A stretch of DNA of 64,000 bases from Pseudooceanicola batsensis HTCC2597 (GCF_000152725.1 NZ_CH724131.1:3063478-3127477), one strand, 5' to 3'. Counted from the first letter of the stretch, positions 29,450 to 39,508 are shown. The notes: generated by a model not told the origin, from the letters alone. Numbers and translations are program-made.

Positions 29450-31024
29450 ATGGCGGAACTGCGTGACGCGGGCATGACGTCCAAGGCCTGGCCTTTCGAA
29501 GAGGCGCGCCGCCTGCTCAAACGGTACGAGGCCGCGCCGCCCGAAAAGGGCCACGTCCTCTTCGAGACCGGCTACGGCCCCTCGGGCCTGCCGCATATCG
29601 GCACCTTCGGCGAGGTCGCGCGCACCACGATGATCCGCCGCGCCTTCGAGGCGATCAGCGACATTCCCACCCGGCTGATCTGTTTCAGCGACGACATGGA
29701 CGGGATGCGCAAGGTGCCCGACAACGTGCCCAACGCCGGGATGCTGCGCGAACACCTGCAGAAGCCGCTGACCTCGGTCCCCGATCCCTTCGGCACGCAC
29801 GAGAGCTTCGGCCACCACAACAACGCCATGCTGCGCCGGTTCCTCGACACCTTCGGCTTCGAGTACGAGTTCTACTCGGCCACGGAATATTACCGTTCGG
29901 GCCGCTTCGACGCGGTGCTGAAACGCGCCGTCGAACGCTATGACGACGTGATGAAGGTCATGCTCAAATCCCTCCGCGAAGAGCGGCAGCAGACCTATTC
30001 CATCTTCCTGCCGATCCATCCCGAGACCGGCCGCGTCCTCTATGTCCCCCTCAAGGAGGTCAACGCGCAGGACTTCACGGTCACCTTCGACGACGAGGAG
30101 GGCCGGGAGTGGACCCTTCCCGTCACCGGCGGCAACGTCAAGCTTCAGTGGAAGCCCGACTTCGGCGCCCGCTGGGCCGCGCTCGACGTGGATTTCGAGA
30201 TGTACGGCAAGGACCATTCCACCAACACGCCGATCTACGACCGCATCTGCGAGATCCTCGGCGGCAGGAAGCCCGAACACTTCACCTATGAGCTGTTCCT
30301 CGACCAGAACGGCGAGAAGATCTCGAAGTCCAAGGGGAACGGCCTGTCGATCGACGCATGGCTCACCTATGCCTCGACCGAAAGCCTGTCGTATTTCATG
30401 TTCCAGAAGCCCAAGACGGCCAAGCGGATGCATTTCGACGTGATTCCCAAGGCGATGGACGAATATCACCAGCAGCTGCGCGCCTATGCCGGTCAGGACG
30501 CGGCGCAGCGGGCGAACAACCCGGTCTGGCACATTCATGGCGGCGACGTACCGCAATCGCATATGGTCGTGCCCTTCTCGATGCTGCTCAACCTCGCCTC
30601 GGTCGCGGGGGCCGAGGACAGGGAAACGCTCTGGGGCTTCATCCGCCGCTACGCGCCCGAGGCCACGCCCGAAACGCACACCGATCTCGACGCCGCCGCC
30701 GGCTATGCGGTGCGCTATTACAACGACTTCGTGAAGCCCGAGAAGGTCTACCGCGCGCCGACCGAGCAAGAGGCCGAGGCGCTCGATACCCTGCGCAACG
30801 CCCTGCGCGCCTACGAGGGGCCCGCCGATGGCGATGCGCTTCAGCAGGTGGTCTTCGACGTCGGGCGCGACCGGTTCGACCCGATGCGCGATTGGTTCCG
30901 CGCGCTTTACGAGGTCCTGCTGGGCGCCTCGCAGGGGCCGCGCTTTGGCGGTTTCATCGCGCTCTACGGGGTCGACAACACGATCCGCCTGATCGATCGC
31001 GCGCTCGCCGGCGAGTTGAGCTGA
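29450..31024 (+). CDS. lysK: Lysyl-tRNA synthetase, class I
   Basis: 524 residues. Charges tRNA with lysine, but with the archaeal-type class I fold: HIGH-like [18 protein letters not shown] and KMSKS as [12 protein letters not shown]. Alphaproteobacteria are among the bacteria that use this form in place of the class II LysS. The frame is open far upstream; [20 protein letters not shown] is the likely start, with GGAGAG about five bases ahead of the ATG at 29450; ATG at 29438 is an alternative. Confidence 0.93.
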   Translation: MAELRDAGMTSKAWPFEEARRLLKRYEAAPPEKGHVLFETGYGPSGLPHIGTFGEVARTTMIRRAFEAISDIPTRLICFSDDMDGMRKVPDNVPNAGMLREHLQKPLTSVPDPFGTHESFGHHNNAMLRRFLDTFGFEYEFYSATEYYRSGRFDAVLKRAVERYDDVMKVMLKSLREERQQTYSIFLPIHPETGRVLYVPLKEVNAQDFTVTFDDEEGREWTLPVTGGNVKLQWKPDFGARWAALDVDFEMYGKDHSTNTPIYDRICEILGGRKPEHFTYELFLDQNGEKISKSKGNGLSIDAWLTYASTESLSYFMFQKPKTAKRMHFDVIPKAMDEYHQQLRAYAGQDAAQRANNPVWHIHGGDVPQSHMVVPFSMLLNLASVAGAEDRETLWGFIRRYAPEATPETHTDLDAAAGYAVRYYNDFVKPEKVYRAPTEQEAEALDTLRNALRAYEGPADGDALQQVVFDVGRDRFDPMRDWFRALYEVLLGASQGPRFGGFIALYGVDNTIRLIDRALAGELS

Positions 31025-31278
31025 AGCGCGCGGTCACGCAGGGCGTGGCCGTCGCGACGGGGCAATGCGGGCGGCGGCGGCACGGCGCCGGTCGGTACTG
31101 TCGCCGGCGGAGCGCGCGGGATGGACCCGAAGCGCCCCGACCGTCCAGGTCGAACGTTCCGACCGGACCGGCGGGCGGGTCCCTTGCCCCTGCGCGCAGC
31201 CCCGCTCGAACCGACGCGTCCCGGGGAATTATGAAACCGATCCGCCGCCGGCTCCGTATGTGCTGACAGGAGGATGCC

Positions 31279-31683
31279 ATGAAACACATGATCCTGAACG
31301 CCGCTCTCGCCCTGATGCTGGCCGTGCCGCAGGCCCTTGCGCAGGGGGCCGGTCCGGCCGAGACCATCGCCCGCCAGTTCGAGGCCTTTCGCGCCGATGA
31401 CCTCGACGCGGCCTTTTCCCACGCCAGCCCGATGATCCGGGGGATATTCCGCACGCCGGGCAACTTCGGCATGATGGTGCGGAACGGCTATCCCATGGTC
31501 CGCAACCCCGGTGAGGTCCGCATGCTCGACCTGCGGGAAGAGGGGGGGCGCACCATCCAGCGGGTCGAGATCATCGACGGGAAGGGCCGGGTGCACCTGC
31601 TCGACTACGACATGATCGAGACCGGAAACGGCTGGAAGATCAACGGCGTCCGCTTTGTCGAGGCGCCGCCGCTCGCCGCCTGA
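31279..31683 (+). CDS. DUF4864 domain protein, secreted
   Basis: 134 residues. Signal peptide (LNAALALMLAVPQALAQ) and then a small NTF2-like fold with the DUF4864 pattern IARQFEAFRADDLDAAFSHA and later GNFGMMVRNGYPMV, RRVEIIDGKGRVHLLDY. The family is periplasmic and uncharacterised. AGGAGG seven bases before the ATG makes the start clear. Single gene; the next one is 123 bases away. Confidence 0.85.
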   Translation: MKHMILNAALALMLAVPQALAQGAGPAETIARQFEAFRADDLDAAFSHASPMIRGIFRTPGNFGMMVRNGYPMVRNPGEVRMLDLREEGGRTIQRVEIIDGKGRVHLLDYDMIETGNGWKINGVRFVEAPPLAA

Positions 31684-31806
31684 CCGGGGCAGCGCCCGAT
31701 GCCGTGACGAACGGTTAACCATCGTCGAGTACCCCTTTTGGCCTTCCAGGGCGGACACCCCCGCCGGAGCGTCACGCCGAAGCAGGCGAAGGAAAAGGGG
31801 AAGACG

Positions 31807-34098
31807 ATGAACAAGGCGATCACTGACGGCATCCAGTTCATGCCGACCGCGTTCGAAGACGGTCTCGACGTCTGGTCCAGCGGCGACGGCACCGCCGGGT
31901 CCGACACCTACGACGGCGCGGCCAACGCGGCCTATATCCCGGCCGATCAGGATTTCGGCGGATGCCTGGAACTCCTCAAGACCGCCTCGACGCAAAGGCT
32001 GCGCTACATGGGGCGCACGCCGATCCTGCCCGGCTGCTATCTGCGCATCCGCATCCGGATCAAGGCCGTCAGCGGCGCGCTGCCCGAGGTGCGCATCGCC
32101 GGCTGGGCCGGCAGGGACAACGACAGCCATGTCGGCGGTCTGGTCGAGGCCACGCCGCAGACCGCGCTGGACAGTTACGGAGAGGTCGTCGAGCTGACTG
32201 CCATCGTCGGTTCGGGCAACCGGTCGGGCGTCGACATGATCTGGGGGCAGGAGCCGGACTACGGTCATTTCGGCCTCGACCTGGTCGGGCCGACGGGCGG
32301 CACGGTCCGCATCGACGACATTGTCATCGAAGACATCACCAGCATCTTTCTGCGGGATATGATGGCCTGGGTCGACGTCCGCGACTATGGCGCCAGGGGC
32401 GACGGCACGACCGACGACCTCGCCGCCTTCCAAGCGGCCGACGCGGCTGCGAACGGACGGATGGTCATGGTCCCCGCCGGAACCTATCACCTGGCCGACA
32501 GCCTTGCGCTGCAAAGCCGCGCGACCTTCGAGGGGACGATCACAATGGCGACGGACAAGATCCTGTCGCTGCGCAAGAATTTCGATCTGCCCAGCTATAT
32601 CGATGCCTTCGGCGACGAGGAGCTGGCCTTTCGCAAGGCCTTCCAGGCCCTGCTGAACAACACCGATCACGAGTCGCTCGACATGGGCGGGCGCAGGATC
32701 GGGGTGACCGCGCCCATCGACATGCAGGCCGCGGTGCCCAACAAGACGAGCTATGCCACCCGCCGGCTGATCCGCAATGGCCAGTTCGAATGCATCGCCG
32801 GCCCCGCCTGGGACACCGTCACCGTGACCTCCCAGGCCACCTACGCCCCGTCGAACCCGCTCAAGCTGACCGGTGTGGCCAATCTCGCGAACATTCCGGT
32901 CGGGTCGCTGGTCACCGCCAGCGGGGTCGGGCGCGAGGTCTATGTCCGCGACCGCAACATCGGCGCGGGCGAGATCACCCTGTCGAAACCGCTCTACGAT
33001 GCGGCGGGCACGCAAACCTTCACCTTTCGGCGTTTTCAGTACCTCCTTGATTTCTCCGGCTTCTCCCGGCTCGACAAGTTCGAGATCTCGGATGTCGAAT
33101 TCCAGTGCTGGGGCGATTGTTCCGCGCTCCTGCTGGCGCCCACGGGGACGGTTTTCCGCCTGCGCGACAGTTTCATTACCCGCCCGAAGGATCGCGGCAT
33201 CACCTCGCACGGGTCGGGCTGTCAGGGCATGATGATCGACCGATGCCAGTTCCTGTCGGACGAGAGCGCCAAGCTCGGGCAGGACCGCGTCTCGATCGGG
33301 TTCAACTCCAATGCCAACGACCTGAAGATCCGCGACAACCGCGCCATGCACCTGCGCCATTTCGCGGTGGTGGGCGGGGCCAATTCGATCTTCACCGGCA
33401 ACCATTTCTTTCAGGGCGACAGCGCCTCGAACGCGATCCGGACTGCCGGGCTGATCGTGACCGAGATCTCCGCCCGCATGACATTCACCGGGAACTACGT
33501 CGACAACTGTCATATCGAGTGGGCCAACGAACACGACCAGGCGCCGGACTTCGCCTCGGAACTCAGCTTTTCGGCGATGACCCTGACCGACAACATTTTC
33601 CTCGCCTCCCACGTGGCGCCCTGGTTCACCTTCATCACCGTGCGGCCGCACGGGCCCGGCCATTTCATCAACGGCATGACCGTGACCGGCAATCTCTTCC
33701 GCGTCATCGCGGCCAGCACCGACCGCGTCGAGGCGATCGACACCAGCTTCGCCGACATGGATTACGGAAGGATGAAGAACATCGTCTTCGCGGAGAACAG
33801 CTATAATCAGGTCACGACGCCCGTCTCGAACCCGCTGGTGCTGGAGCATGACGAGAATACCGCCGCCCTTGCCTGGACGGTGGACTGCGCGCCGAAACTG
33901 CCCTTCGGGGGGTGGGCGCAGACGGTCGAGTCCGTCGTCGCCAGGGGGGCCATCACGACCGCCGCCAACGTCAAGCAGTTCCACATGCCCTATGTCACGA
34001 CCGAACAGGGCAGCGACCGCGATCAGGTCACGCTCAGATGGCCCCTCGAGGTCCGGGGCACGGTTCTTCTGCGCGTCCGGATGGACAACCCGATCTGA
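31807..34098 (+). CDS. Large right-handed beta-helix protein (pectate-lyase superfamily)
   Basis: 763 residues, no signal peptide or membrane span. Residues 1–185 form a carbohydrate-binding-like beta domain (MNKAITDGIQFMPTAFEDGL, GCYLRIRIRIKA). From about 189 it has the Pectate_lyase_3 entry VDVRDYGARGDGTTDDLAAF and long stretches of short beta repeats with Asn and Gly (NDLKIRDNRAMHLRHFAV, FTGNHFF, MTLTDNIFLASH), ending in a separate beta domain. This layout is seen in phage tail spikes and surface polysaccharide-active proteins, but no phage genes are nearby. RBS AGGAAAAGGGG. Function unknown. Confidence 0.75.
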   Translation: MNKAITDGIQFMPTAFEDGLDVWSSGDGTAGSDTYDGAANAAYIPADQDFGGCLELLKTASTQRLRYMGRTPILPGCYLRIRIRIKAVSGALPEVRIAGWAGRDNDSHVGGLVEATPQTALDSYGEVVELTAIVGSGNRSGVDMIWGQEPDYGHFGLDLVGPTGGTVRIDDIVIEDITSIFLRDMMAWVDVRDYGARGDGTTDDLAAFQAADAAANGRMVMVPAGTYHLADSLALQSRATFEGTITMATDKILSLRKNFDLPSYIDAFGDEELAFRKAFQALLNNTDHESLDMGGRRIGVTAPIDMQAAVPNKTSYATRRLIRNGQFECIAGPAWDTVTVTSQATYAPSNPLKLTGVANLANIPVGSLVTASGVGREVYVRDRNIGAGEITLSKPLYDAAGTQTFTFRRFQYLLDFSGFSRLDKFEISDVEFQCWGDCSALLLAPTGTVFRLRDSFITRPKDRGITSHGSGCQGMMIDRCQFLSDESAKLGQDRVSIGFNSNANDLKIRDNRAMHLRHFAVVGGANSIFTGNHFFQGDSASNAIRTAGLIVTEISARMTFTGNYVDNCHIEWANEHDQAPDFASELSFSAMTLTDNIFLASHVAPWFTFITVRPHGPGHFINGMTVTGNLFRVIAASTDRVEAIDTSFADMDYGRMKNIVFAENSYNQVTTPVSNPLVLEHDENTAALAWTVDCAPKLPFGGWAQTVESVVARGAITTAANVKQFHMPYVTTEQGSDRDQVTLRWPLEVRGTVLLRVRMDNPI

Positions 34099-34172
34099 CC
34101 CGCGGGGCGCCGCCCCTTGTCCGTCCGCCGGACTGGCCCCACATCGGTCCGAGACCAGGAAGGAGACGGCCG

Positions 34173-34475
34173 ATGAAATGCCCGGTGGATGACACGGAAC
34201 TCTTGATGACCGCACGGCAGGGGGTCGAGATCGACTATTGCCCCAGATGCCGCGGTGTCTGGCTGGACCGCGGCGAGCTGGACAAGATCATCGACCGCCA
34301 GACGGCCGAGATCGCCGCCGCCCCTCCCGACCGGCCCCTGCGCGAGGCGCCGCCGCATCAGGCGACGCGCTACCGCGACTATCCCGAGCGGCGCCATGAC
34401 GACGGCGGCCATTACAAGCGGCCGAAGTACAAGAAGCGCAAGTCGATCCTGGCCGAGATCTTCGATTTCGACTGA
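34173..34475 (+). CDS. Zinc-ribbon (zf-TFIIB) protein
   Basis: 100 residues. The N-terminus is a TFIIB-type zinc ribbon with four cysteines or their equivalents in MKCPVDDTELLM and IDYCPRCRGVWLDRGELDKI, the signature of this small family. The C-terminal half is basic and disordered-looking (YKRPKYKKRKSILAE), so it might bind nucleic acid. AAGGAG before the ATG at 34173. Function is unknown. Confidence 0.85.
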   Translation: MKCPVDDTELLMTARQGVEIDYCPRCRGVWLDRGELDKIIDRQTAEIAAAPPDRPLREAPPHQATRYRDYPERRHDDGGHYKRPKYKKRKSILAEIFDFD

Positions 34476-34526
34476 GCCGGAGCCTGCGACCGGCGTGGGG
34501 TGGCCCCCCCCCAACGGACATGCGGG

Positions 34527-34551
34527 GGAACGATTTCGCGGGTCGCAGGTT
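34527..34551 (+). promoter_or_regulatory. Possible extracytoplasmic-sigma promoter of the GlsB-like gene
   Basis: GGAAC (34527–34531), then 17 bases, then GTT (34549–34551). This spacing resembles GGAAC-N17-CGTT promoters of ECF-type stress sigma factors (EcfG) in alphaproteobacteria. It lies about 30 bases before the start of a stress-type gene. The -10 is weak, and EcfG is not universal in this order. Confidence 0.35.
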
Positions 34552-34579
34552 CACGTCCTGTAGAGACAGGAGGTTCCCC

Positions 34580-34849
34580 ATGGAAGACGTCATCCAGGGC
34601 ATCGGCATGGTCACGTTCGCCATCCTGGCGGTGATCGGCATCGTCGCCGGCCTCGTGGCCGGAAAGATCGCCGGCCGGCACCGGGCGGGCTATGTGCTCC
34701 TCGGCCTCCTCGGGGCCGTGGCGCTGCCGGTCGTGCTGGCCGCGCTCGGCGTGCTGGGGCTGGCGGCCGGGGGAGTGATCGCCCTTGTCGTCGTCGCCCT
34801 GATCGGCGCCGCGATCGTGCTGGCCATCGGCAAGATGATCTTCGACTGA
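34580..34849 (+). CDS. GlsB/YeaQ/YmgE family stress membrane protein
   Basis: 89 residues with three hydrophobic segments and the family motif GIVAGLVAGKIAGRHRAGYV. Such small inner-membrane proteins (also called transglycosylase-associated) are induced by stress in many bacteria; function unknown. The start at 34580 follows ACAGGAGG. Only eight bases separate its stop from the opposite gene's stop. Confidence 0.85.
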   Translation: MEDVIQGIGMVTFAILAVIGIVAGLVAGKIAGRHRAGYVLLGLLGAVALPVVLAALGVLGLAAGGVIALVVVALIGAAIVLAIGKMIFD

Positions 34850-34857
34850 CCCCCCGG

Positions 34858-35481
34858 CTACCGCTCGCGGCAGACGTAGACGGCCCCGCCGACCGCGACC
34901 AGAGCCGTCGCGGTGGCGGGCAGGCCCGCGGCGGTCACGGCCGACCCCAGGAGCGCGGTGATCGAGCCGCGCAGCGCCTCGGACAGGGTCCTGGTGACCA
35001 GCGTGTCGCCGCCGCGCAGGATCACGGCGCCCGAGGACCGGCGCAGGAACTCGGCCTCTTCCTCGGTCCCGGGCCGACGCAGCCCGGTCATCAGCGCCGC
35101 CGTGTCGGCGGTGTCGTTCACCCTTTCGCAGAAGCTCCGCGTCGGCTCCCTGCAGGCGAGAAAGGCGTCGCGCTCACCTTCGGCGAAGCCGGAATAGGTG
35201 CGCGCCTCGCTGTCCCAGACGAGACAGAAGGGCCCGCGCTGCGCGTCGTCCAGCTCGGGCGTGAGGTAGCGCAGCGTGACGAAGGCCGGACAGTCCAGCC
35301 CCTCGTGCTCGCCCCGCAGCCATTCCCGGAAGGAGCGGTTGTCCTTCACCCGGTCGTCGTCCGACCGGTAGCCCACCTCGAGCGTCTCGCCCCGGACCGA
35401 GGTGGTGCAGCGGTCGAGGTCCTGCGCCTGCGCGGCGGAGGCGGCGGCGACGAAGGCGAAAGCGAGGAGGACGGGCGGCAC
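34858..35481 (-). CDS. Hypothetical secreted protein
   Basis: 207 residues. A signal peptide (LLAFAFVAAASAAQAQD) is followed by a mature part with several cysteines (CTTSV, DCPAFVTLR, FCLVWDSE, LACRE, SFCERV) spaced as if for disulfides, and a hydrophobic C-terminal segment (ALLGSAVTAAGLPATATALVAVGGAVYVC). No known family was recognised. The start at 35481 is chosen by the signal peptide. Convergent with the GlsB-like gene. Confidence 0.6.
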   Translation of the reverse strand: MPPVLLAFAFVAAASAAQAQDLDRCTTSVRGETLEVGYRSDDDRVKDNRSFREWLRGEHEGLDCPAFVTLRYLTPELDDAQRGPFCLVWDSEARTYSGFAEGERDAFLACREPTRSFCERVNDTADTAALMTGLRRPGTEEEAEFLRRSSGAVILRGGDTLVTRTLSEALRGSITALLGSAVTAAGLPATATALVAVGGAVYVCRER

Positions 35482-35694
35482 GGATGGGATCTCCTGACGG
35501 TGTGGGCCGAGAGATAGCGGCGGAGGGAGGCGCGCCGCAAATCACGCCTGCGGGAGGGGGCGGGTGCCAAGTTGGAAGTGGGTGGTTAACGGGTCGAACG
35601 GATGAAACTCGGGCCGGCGGCACTGTGTGCTTCGGTTCAGGGCCATAGGCTCGGCCACTGGACAAGACCTCAACAAATAACTCTAAATGGTTGC

Positions 35695-36483
35695 ATGAGG
35701 TATAAATTTTTCGTTGATGAAAGCGGTCAATCCGGCATCAAGAATATTAGGACTAACGATTCAGGTGGAGCTTCGCCATACATGACCCTTGGTGGCGTGT
35801 TGGTACCTGAAGCGCAGCTAAATGAAGTGTCGGATGTTCTGGAGGATCTGGCAAAGGGATTTTCAAAGCCGGACCTCCATTGCTCGAAATTGAATCACAA
35901 CCAAATTTGCGCATTGGCTCGTGAAGTTTCAAAGCTGAGGATTTTAGCTTTCGGAGTGATCTCCTTGAAGTCCACTCTTAGAGGCTATAGGCGCGAAATC
36001 GGTTACAACGACAAGCATTACTACAACAAGTGCGCGCAATATTTGCTGGAAAGGCTTGGCCTTTTCATGAGAAGGAACTGTATCACTGAAGATGACTTGA
36101 GCGTGGTTTTCGAGGAAGGAAATTTCAACTATTCCGCACTCAGAACTCTGATCAGCGCCTGTCGCCGAAACCCAATCCGTCCGGCCACCAAAAACTTGGC
36201 CAGGGTCAACCCGCAGTCCATTATGGTGCGGGCGAAAGAAGACGAGCCTCTGTTGCAGCTTGCTGACTTAGTTGCTCACAGTTTGTACAAGCTGGTCGAT
36301 GATTCCCCGAGAATGTACGGTTTGAAGGAAACGAGGTATGTTGACGAGCTGCGCACAAGATTCTTCGCTGACAAGGTAACGTCGAAGATTTTGGGGTTCG
36401 GCATTTACGCCGTACATAACCTTGAACAGATCCAGCCAGACTTGGAAGTGAAGCAATTCCTGCAGAATTTAAATAATAGCTGA
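35695..36483 (+). CDS. DUF3800 family protein, low-GC, probably acquired
   Basis: 262 residues. It begins MRYKFFVDESGQSG, matching the DUF3800 start (Asp-Glu-Ser-Gly), and ends with the family motif LLQLADLVAHSLYKLV. The fold is thought to be RNase H-like; members are found in mobile and defence-rich regions, but no activity can be assigned. The gene is clearly AT-richer than its neighbours: only 21 of the 60 bases at 35701–35760 are G or C. No Shine-Dalgarno is seen before the ATG; a -10-like TCTAAA at 35682–35687 lies so close that the mRNA might be leaderless. It ends 14 bases before the uvrB stop on the other strand. Confidence 0.85.
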   Translation: MRYKFFVDESGQSGIKNIRTNDSGGASPYMTLGGVLVPEAQLNEVSDVLEDLAKGFSKPDLHCSKLNHNQICALAREVSKLRILAFGVISLKSTLRGYRREIGYNDKHYYNKCAQYLLERLGLFMRRNCITEDDLSVVFEEGNFNYSALRTLISACRRNPIRPATKNLARVNPQSIMVRAKEDEPLLQLADLVAHSLYKLVDDSPRMYGLKETRYVDELRTRFFADKVTSKILGFGIYAVHNLEQIQPDLEVKQFLQNLNNS

Positions 36484-36497
36484 GCGTCCACCACCCT

Positions 36498-38681
36498 CTA
36501 CCGCCCCTTCCGCTTCCTCTGCACGTTCCCGCCCCTTTGCCCCGGCCGCCCCGCCGTCGACCGCCCGCGCGCGCCGACCGCCGCGTCGGCGGCCTTCTCG
36601 ACCGCCTGCTGCCGCGCCAGCGGGTCGTCGTGCACCGCCAGGTCGACCGCCTCCAGCCGCTTGACCTCGTCCCGCAGGCGGGCGGCTTCTTCGAACTCGA
36701 GGTTCTCGGCCGCCTTGCGCATGTCGGCGCGCAGCCCGTCGAGATGGGCCTGCAGGTTCGCGCCCACCATCGGTTTCTCGACCTGCGCAGTCACGCGGTT
36801 CATGTCCACGTCGCCCTTGTAGAGACCGGCGAGGATGTCCTCGACGTTCTTGCGGATCGTCGCGGGGGTGATCCCGTGCTCTTCGTTGTAGGCGATCTGC
36901 TTTTCGCGGCGGCGCTCGGTCTCGGCCAGGGCGCGCTCCATCGAGCCGGTGATGCTGTCCGCGTACATGATCACCCGGCCCTCGGCGTTCCGGGCGGCGC
37001 GGCCGATGGTCTGGATCAGCGAGGTCTCGGAGCGCAGGAACCCCTCCTTGTCGGCATCGAGGATCGCCACCAGCCCGCATTCGGGAATGTCTAGCCCCTC
37101 GCGCAGGAGGTTGATCCCGATCAGCACGTCGAACGCGCCGAGCCGCAGGTCGCGCAGGATCTCGATCCGCTCGATCGTGTCGATGTCGGAATGCATGTAG
37201 CGGACCTTGATGCCCTGTTCGTGCATGTATTCCGTCAGATCCTCGGCCATGCGCTTGGTCAGCGTCGTGACCAGCGTGCGGAAGCCCTGCGCCGTGACCT
37301 TGCGCACCTCGTCGAGCAGGTCGTCCACCTGCATCTTGACGGGACGGATCTCGACCTGCGGATCCAGCAGGCCGGTCGGGCGGATCACCTGTTCGGTGAA
37401 GACGCCGCCGGTCTGCTCCATCTCCCAGTTGCCGGGGGTGGCCGAGACATAGATGGACTGCGGGCGCATCGCGTCCCATTCCTCGAACTTAAGCGGGCGG
37501 TTGTCCATGCACGAGGGCAGCCGGAACCCGTGTTCGGCAAGCGTGAACTTGCGCCGGTAGTCGCCCCGGTACATGCCGCCGATCTGCGGAATGCTGACGT
37601 GGGATTCATCCGCGAAGACGATGGCGGTGTCGGGGATGAACTCGAAGAGGGTGGGGGGCGGTTCGCCCGGCGCGCGGCCGGTCAGGTAGCGCGAGTAGTT
37701 CTCGATGCCGTTGCACACCCCCGTCGCCTCGAGCATCTCGAGGTCGAAGTTGGTGCGCTGTTCCAGCCGCTGCGCCTCCAGCAGCTTGCCCTCGCCGACC
37801 AGCTGGTCGAGCCGCTGCCTGAGCTCTTTCTTGATGTTGATGACCGCCTGCTGCATCGTCGGCTTCGGCGTCACGTAATGGCTGTTGGCATAGACCCGGA
37901 TCTGGTCGAACGTGTTGGTCTTCGTGCCGGTCAGCGGGTCGAATTCGGTGATCGATTCCAGTTCTTCCCCGAAGAAGGACAGCCGCCAGGCCCGGTCCTC
38001 GAGGTGCGCGGGAAAGATCTCGAGGCTGTCGCCCCTGACCCGGAACGACCCCCGCTGGAAGGCCGCGTCGTTGCGCCGGTACTGCTGCGCCACGAGATCG
38101 GCGATCACCTGCCGCTGGTCATAGGTCCCCCCGGCCTTGAGGTCCTGCGTCATCGCGCCGTAGGTCTCGACCGAGCCGATGCCGTAGATGCACGAGACCG
38201 AGGCGACGATGATCACGTCGTCGCGTTCGAGCAGGGCCCGGGTGGCCGAATGGCGCATCCGGTCGATCTGCTCGTTGATCTGGGATTCCTTCTCGATATA
38301 CGTGTCCGAGCGCGGGACGTAGGCCTCGGGCTGGTAATAGTCGTAGTAGCTGACGAAATATTCGACCGCGTTGTCGGGAAAGAAGCCCTTGAACTCGCCA
38401 TAGAGCTGCGCCGCCAGCGTCTTGTTGGGGGCGAGGATGATGGCGGGGCGCTGCGTCTCCTCGATCACCTTGGCCATGGTGAAGGTCTTGCCGGTACCGG
38501 TCGCGCCCAGCAGCACCTGGTCCCGCTCGCCCCCGTCTATCCCGCCCGAGAGCTCGGCGATGGCGGTCGGCTGGTCGCCGGCCGGATCGAATTCGGTATT
38601 CATGACAAGCCGCTTGCCGCCCTCGAGCTTGGGACGGGCGCGGACCTCCTCTTGGGTCTCGGGCATGGCGGTGGTTGTCAT
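36498..38681 (-). CDS. uvrB: Excinuclease ABC subunit B
   Basis: 727 residues; the DNA-damage verification helicase of nucleotide excision repair. Walker A is [17 protein letters not shown], the beta-hairpin region includes [20 protein letters not shown], and the C-terminal UVR motif (about 640–680) reads [16 protein letters not shown]. Length is a little above the usual (about 670) because of a basic, Gly-rich tail ([20 protein letters not shown]). The start at 38681 has GGAGA upstream; the frame is open to 38747. Confidence 0.95.
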   Translation of the reverse strand: MTTTAMPETQEEVRARPKLEGGKRLVMNTEFDPAGDQPTAIAELSGGIDGGERDQVLLGATGTGKTFTMAKVIEETQRPAIILAPNKTLAAQLYGEFKGFFPDNAVEYFVSYYDYYQPEAYVPRSDTYIEKESQINEQIDRMRHSATRALLERDDVIIVASVSCIYGIGSVETYGAMTQDLKAGGTYDQRQVIADLVAQQYRRNDAAFQRGSFRVRGDSLEIFPAHLEDRAWRLSFFGEELESITEFDPLTGTKTNTFDQIRVYANSHYVTPKPTMQQAVINIKKELRQRLDQLVGEGKLLEAQRLEQRTNFDLEMLEATGVCNGIENYSRYLTGRAPGEPPPTLFEFIPDTAIVFADESHVSIPQIGGMYRGDYRRKFTLAEHGFRLPSCMDNRPLKFEEWDAMRPQSIYVSATPGNWEMEQTGGVFTEQVIRPTGLLDPQVEIRPVKMQVDDLLDEVRKVTAQGFRTLVTTLTKRMAEDLTEYMHEQGIKVRYMHSDIDTIERIEILRDLRLGAFDVLIGINLLREGLDIPECGLVAILDADKEGFLRSETSLIQTIGRAARNAEGRVIMYADSITGSMERALAETERRREKQIAYNEEHGITPATIRKNVEDILAGLYKGDVDMNRVTAQVEKPMVGANLQAHLDGLRADMRKAAENLEFEEAARLRDEVKRLEAVDLAVHDDPLARQQAVEKAADAAVGARGRSTAGRPGQRGGNVQRKRKGR

Positions 38682-38738
38682 GGGCGATTCTCCGGTTTCC
38701 CAAGATTTGTCGTCGCGCGGGGGGCTTTCAACCCCGCC

Positions 38739-38759
38739 TCCTGACACGTCATGTCAGGA
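38739..38759. promoter_or_regulatory. Perfect inverted repeat upstream of uvrB
   Basis: TCCTGACA (38739–38746), spacer CGTCA, TGTCAGGA (38752–38759). It lies about 58 bases upstream of the uvrB start and could be an operator or a hairpin. A second one, GGGG…CCCC, is at about 38719–38736. No LexA-type GTTC-N7-GTTC box was seen here. Confidence 0.4.
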
Positions 38760-38944
38760 TCCCGTGGCGCCGGGCGCGCGGTTCGGGCGGGCAGACGCCG
38801 CCGCGTTCCCTGACGAACGCGCGGCGCCACGGCCCCGGACGGCTGCCGCCGCGCCGCACGGGGGGCGGTCCGGAATTGGCCCCGGCTTCCCTCTTGCCTG
38901 AAATCGCGCCATATTCCATAAGCGACCCGACGAAGGAGAGGCCC

Positions 38945-39256
38945 ATGACCGCACGTATCTACCGCCCCGCCCGCAATGCCATGCAGTCCGGCACGGCCAA
39001 GTCGCGCGACTGGGTCCTGGATTTCGTCTCGGACACGCGGCGCGAGGTCGATCCGCTGATGGGCTGGACCTCGAACGACGACACCCAGGCGCAGGTCCGG
39101 ATGCGGTTTCCGACCAGGGAGGCCGCCGTGGAATATGCCCGCGACCACGGGATCGACGCCGTCGTGATCGAGCCGCACAGCCGCAAGCCCAACGTCCGCC
39201 CCGGTGGCTATGGCGACAACTTCGCCACCAACCGCCGGCTCGTCTGGACACACTGA
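38945..39256 (+). CDS. NADH dehydrogenase NDUFS4-like (ETC complex I) subunit
   Basis: 103 residues. Matches the NDUFS4/18-kDa accessory subunit of complex I seen in alphaproteobacteria: [35 protein letters not shown] and [16 protein letters not shown]. It helps stabilise the NADH-binding arm. AAGGAG is about 8 bases before the ATG. It is divergent from uvrB and 119 bases before the tRNA gene. Confidence 0.88.
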   Translation: MTARIYRPARNAMQSGTAKSRDWVLDFVSDTRREVDPLMGWTSNDDTQAQVRMRFPTREAAVEYARDHGIDAVVIEPHSRKPNVRPGGYGDNFATNRRLVWTH

Positions 39257-39375
39257 GGCGCGGAACTGACCGGACCCGCGCCGGTGCCGCCGATCCGCAA
39301 GCGCACGGCCCCGGCCGGCCGCGGCCCGCACCGCCCTTGCCAAGCGGCCCCCAATCAAGGAAAACCCGCAACAGC

Positions 39376-39452
39376 GGTCCCTTAGCTCAACTGGATAGAG
39401 CAGCTGACTTCTAATCAGCAGGTTTGGGGTTCGAGTCCTCAAGGGATCGCCA
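39376..39452 (+). tRNA. tRNA-Arg, anticodon UCU
   Basis: 77 nt including encoded CCA. Acceptor stem GGTCCCT (39376–39382) / AGGGATC (39442–39448); D stem GCTC/GAGC; anticodon stem GCTGA/TCAGC with loop CTTCTAA and anticodon TCT (39410–39412); T arm with GGTTCGAGTCC. Reads AGA codons (and AGG by wobble), which are rare in this high-GC DNA. Confidence 0.97.
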
Positions 39453-39508
39453 TTTCTCAGGGTCTTGTGCCGCAGGTGCCCGGGCCGCGGCCTGTGCCGC
39501 AGGGCCCC

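Noticed and set aside
30964..34215. 1083-codon minus-strand ORF over the beta-helix gene
   Set aside because: Shadow; the plus-strand frame has coherent domains, a ribosome site and a family resemblance.
38682..38944. LexA box (GTTC-N7-GTTC) before uvrB
   Set aside because: Not found on either strand by eye.
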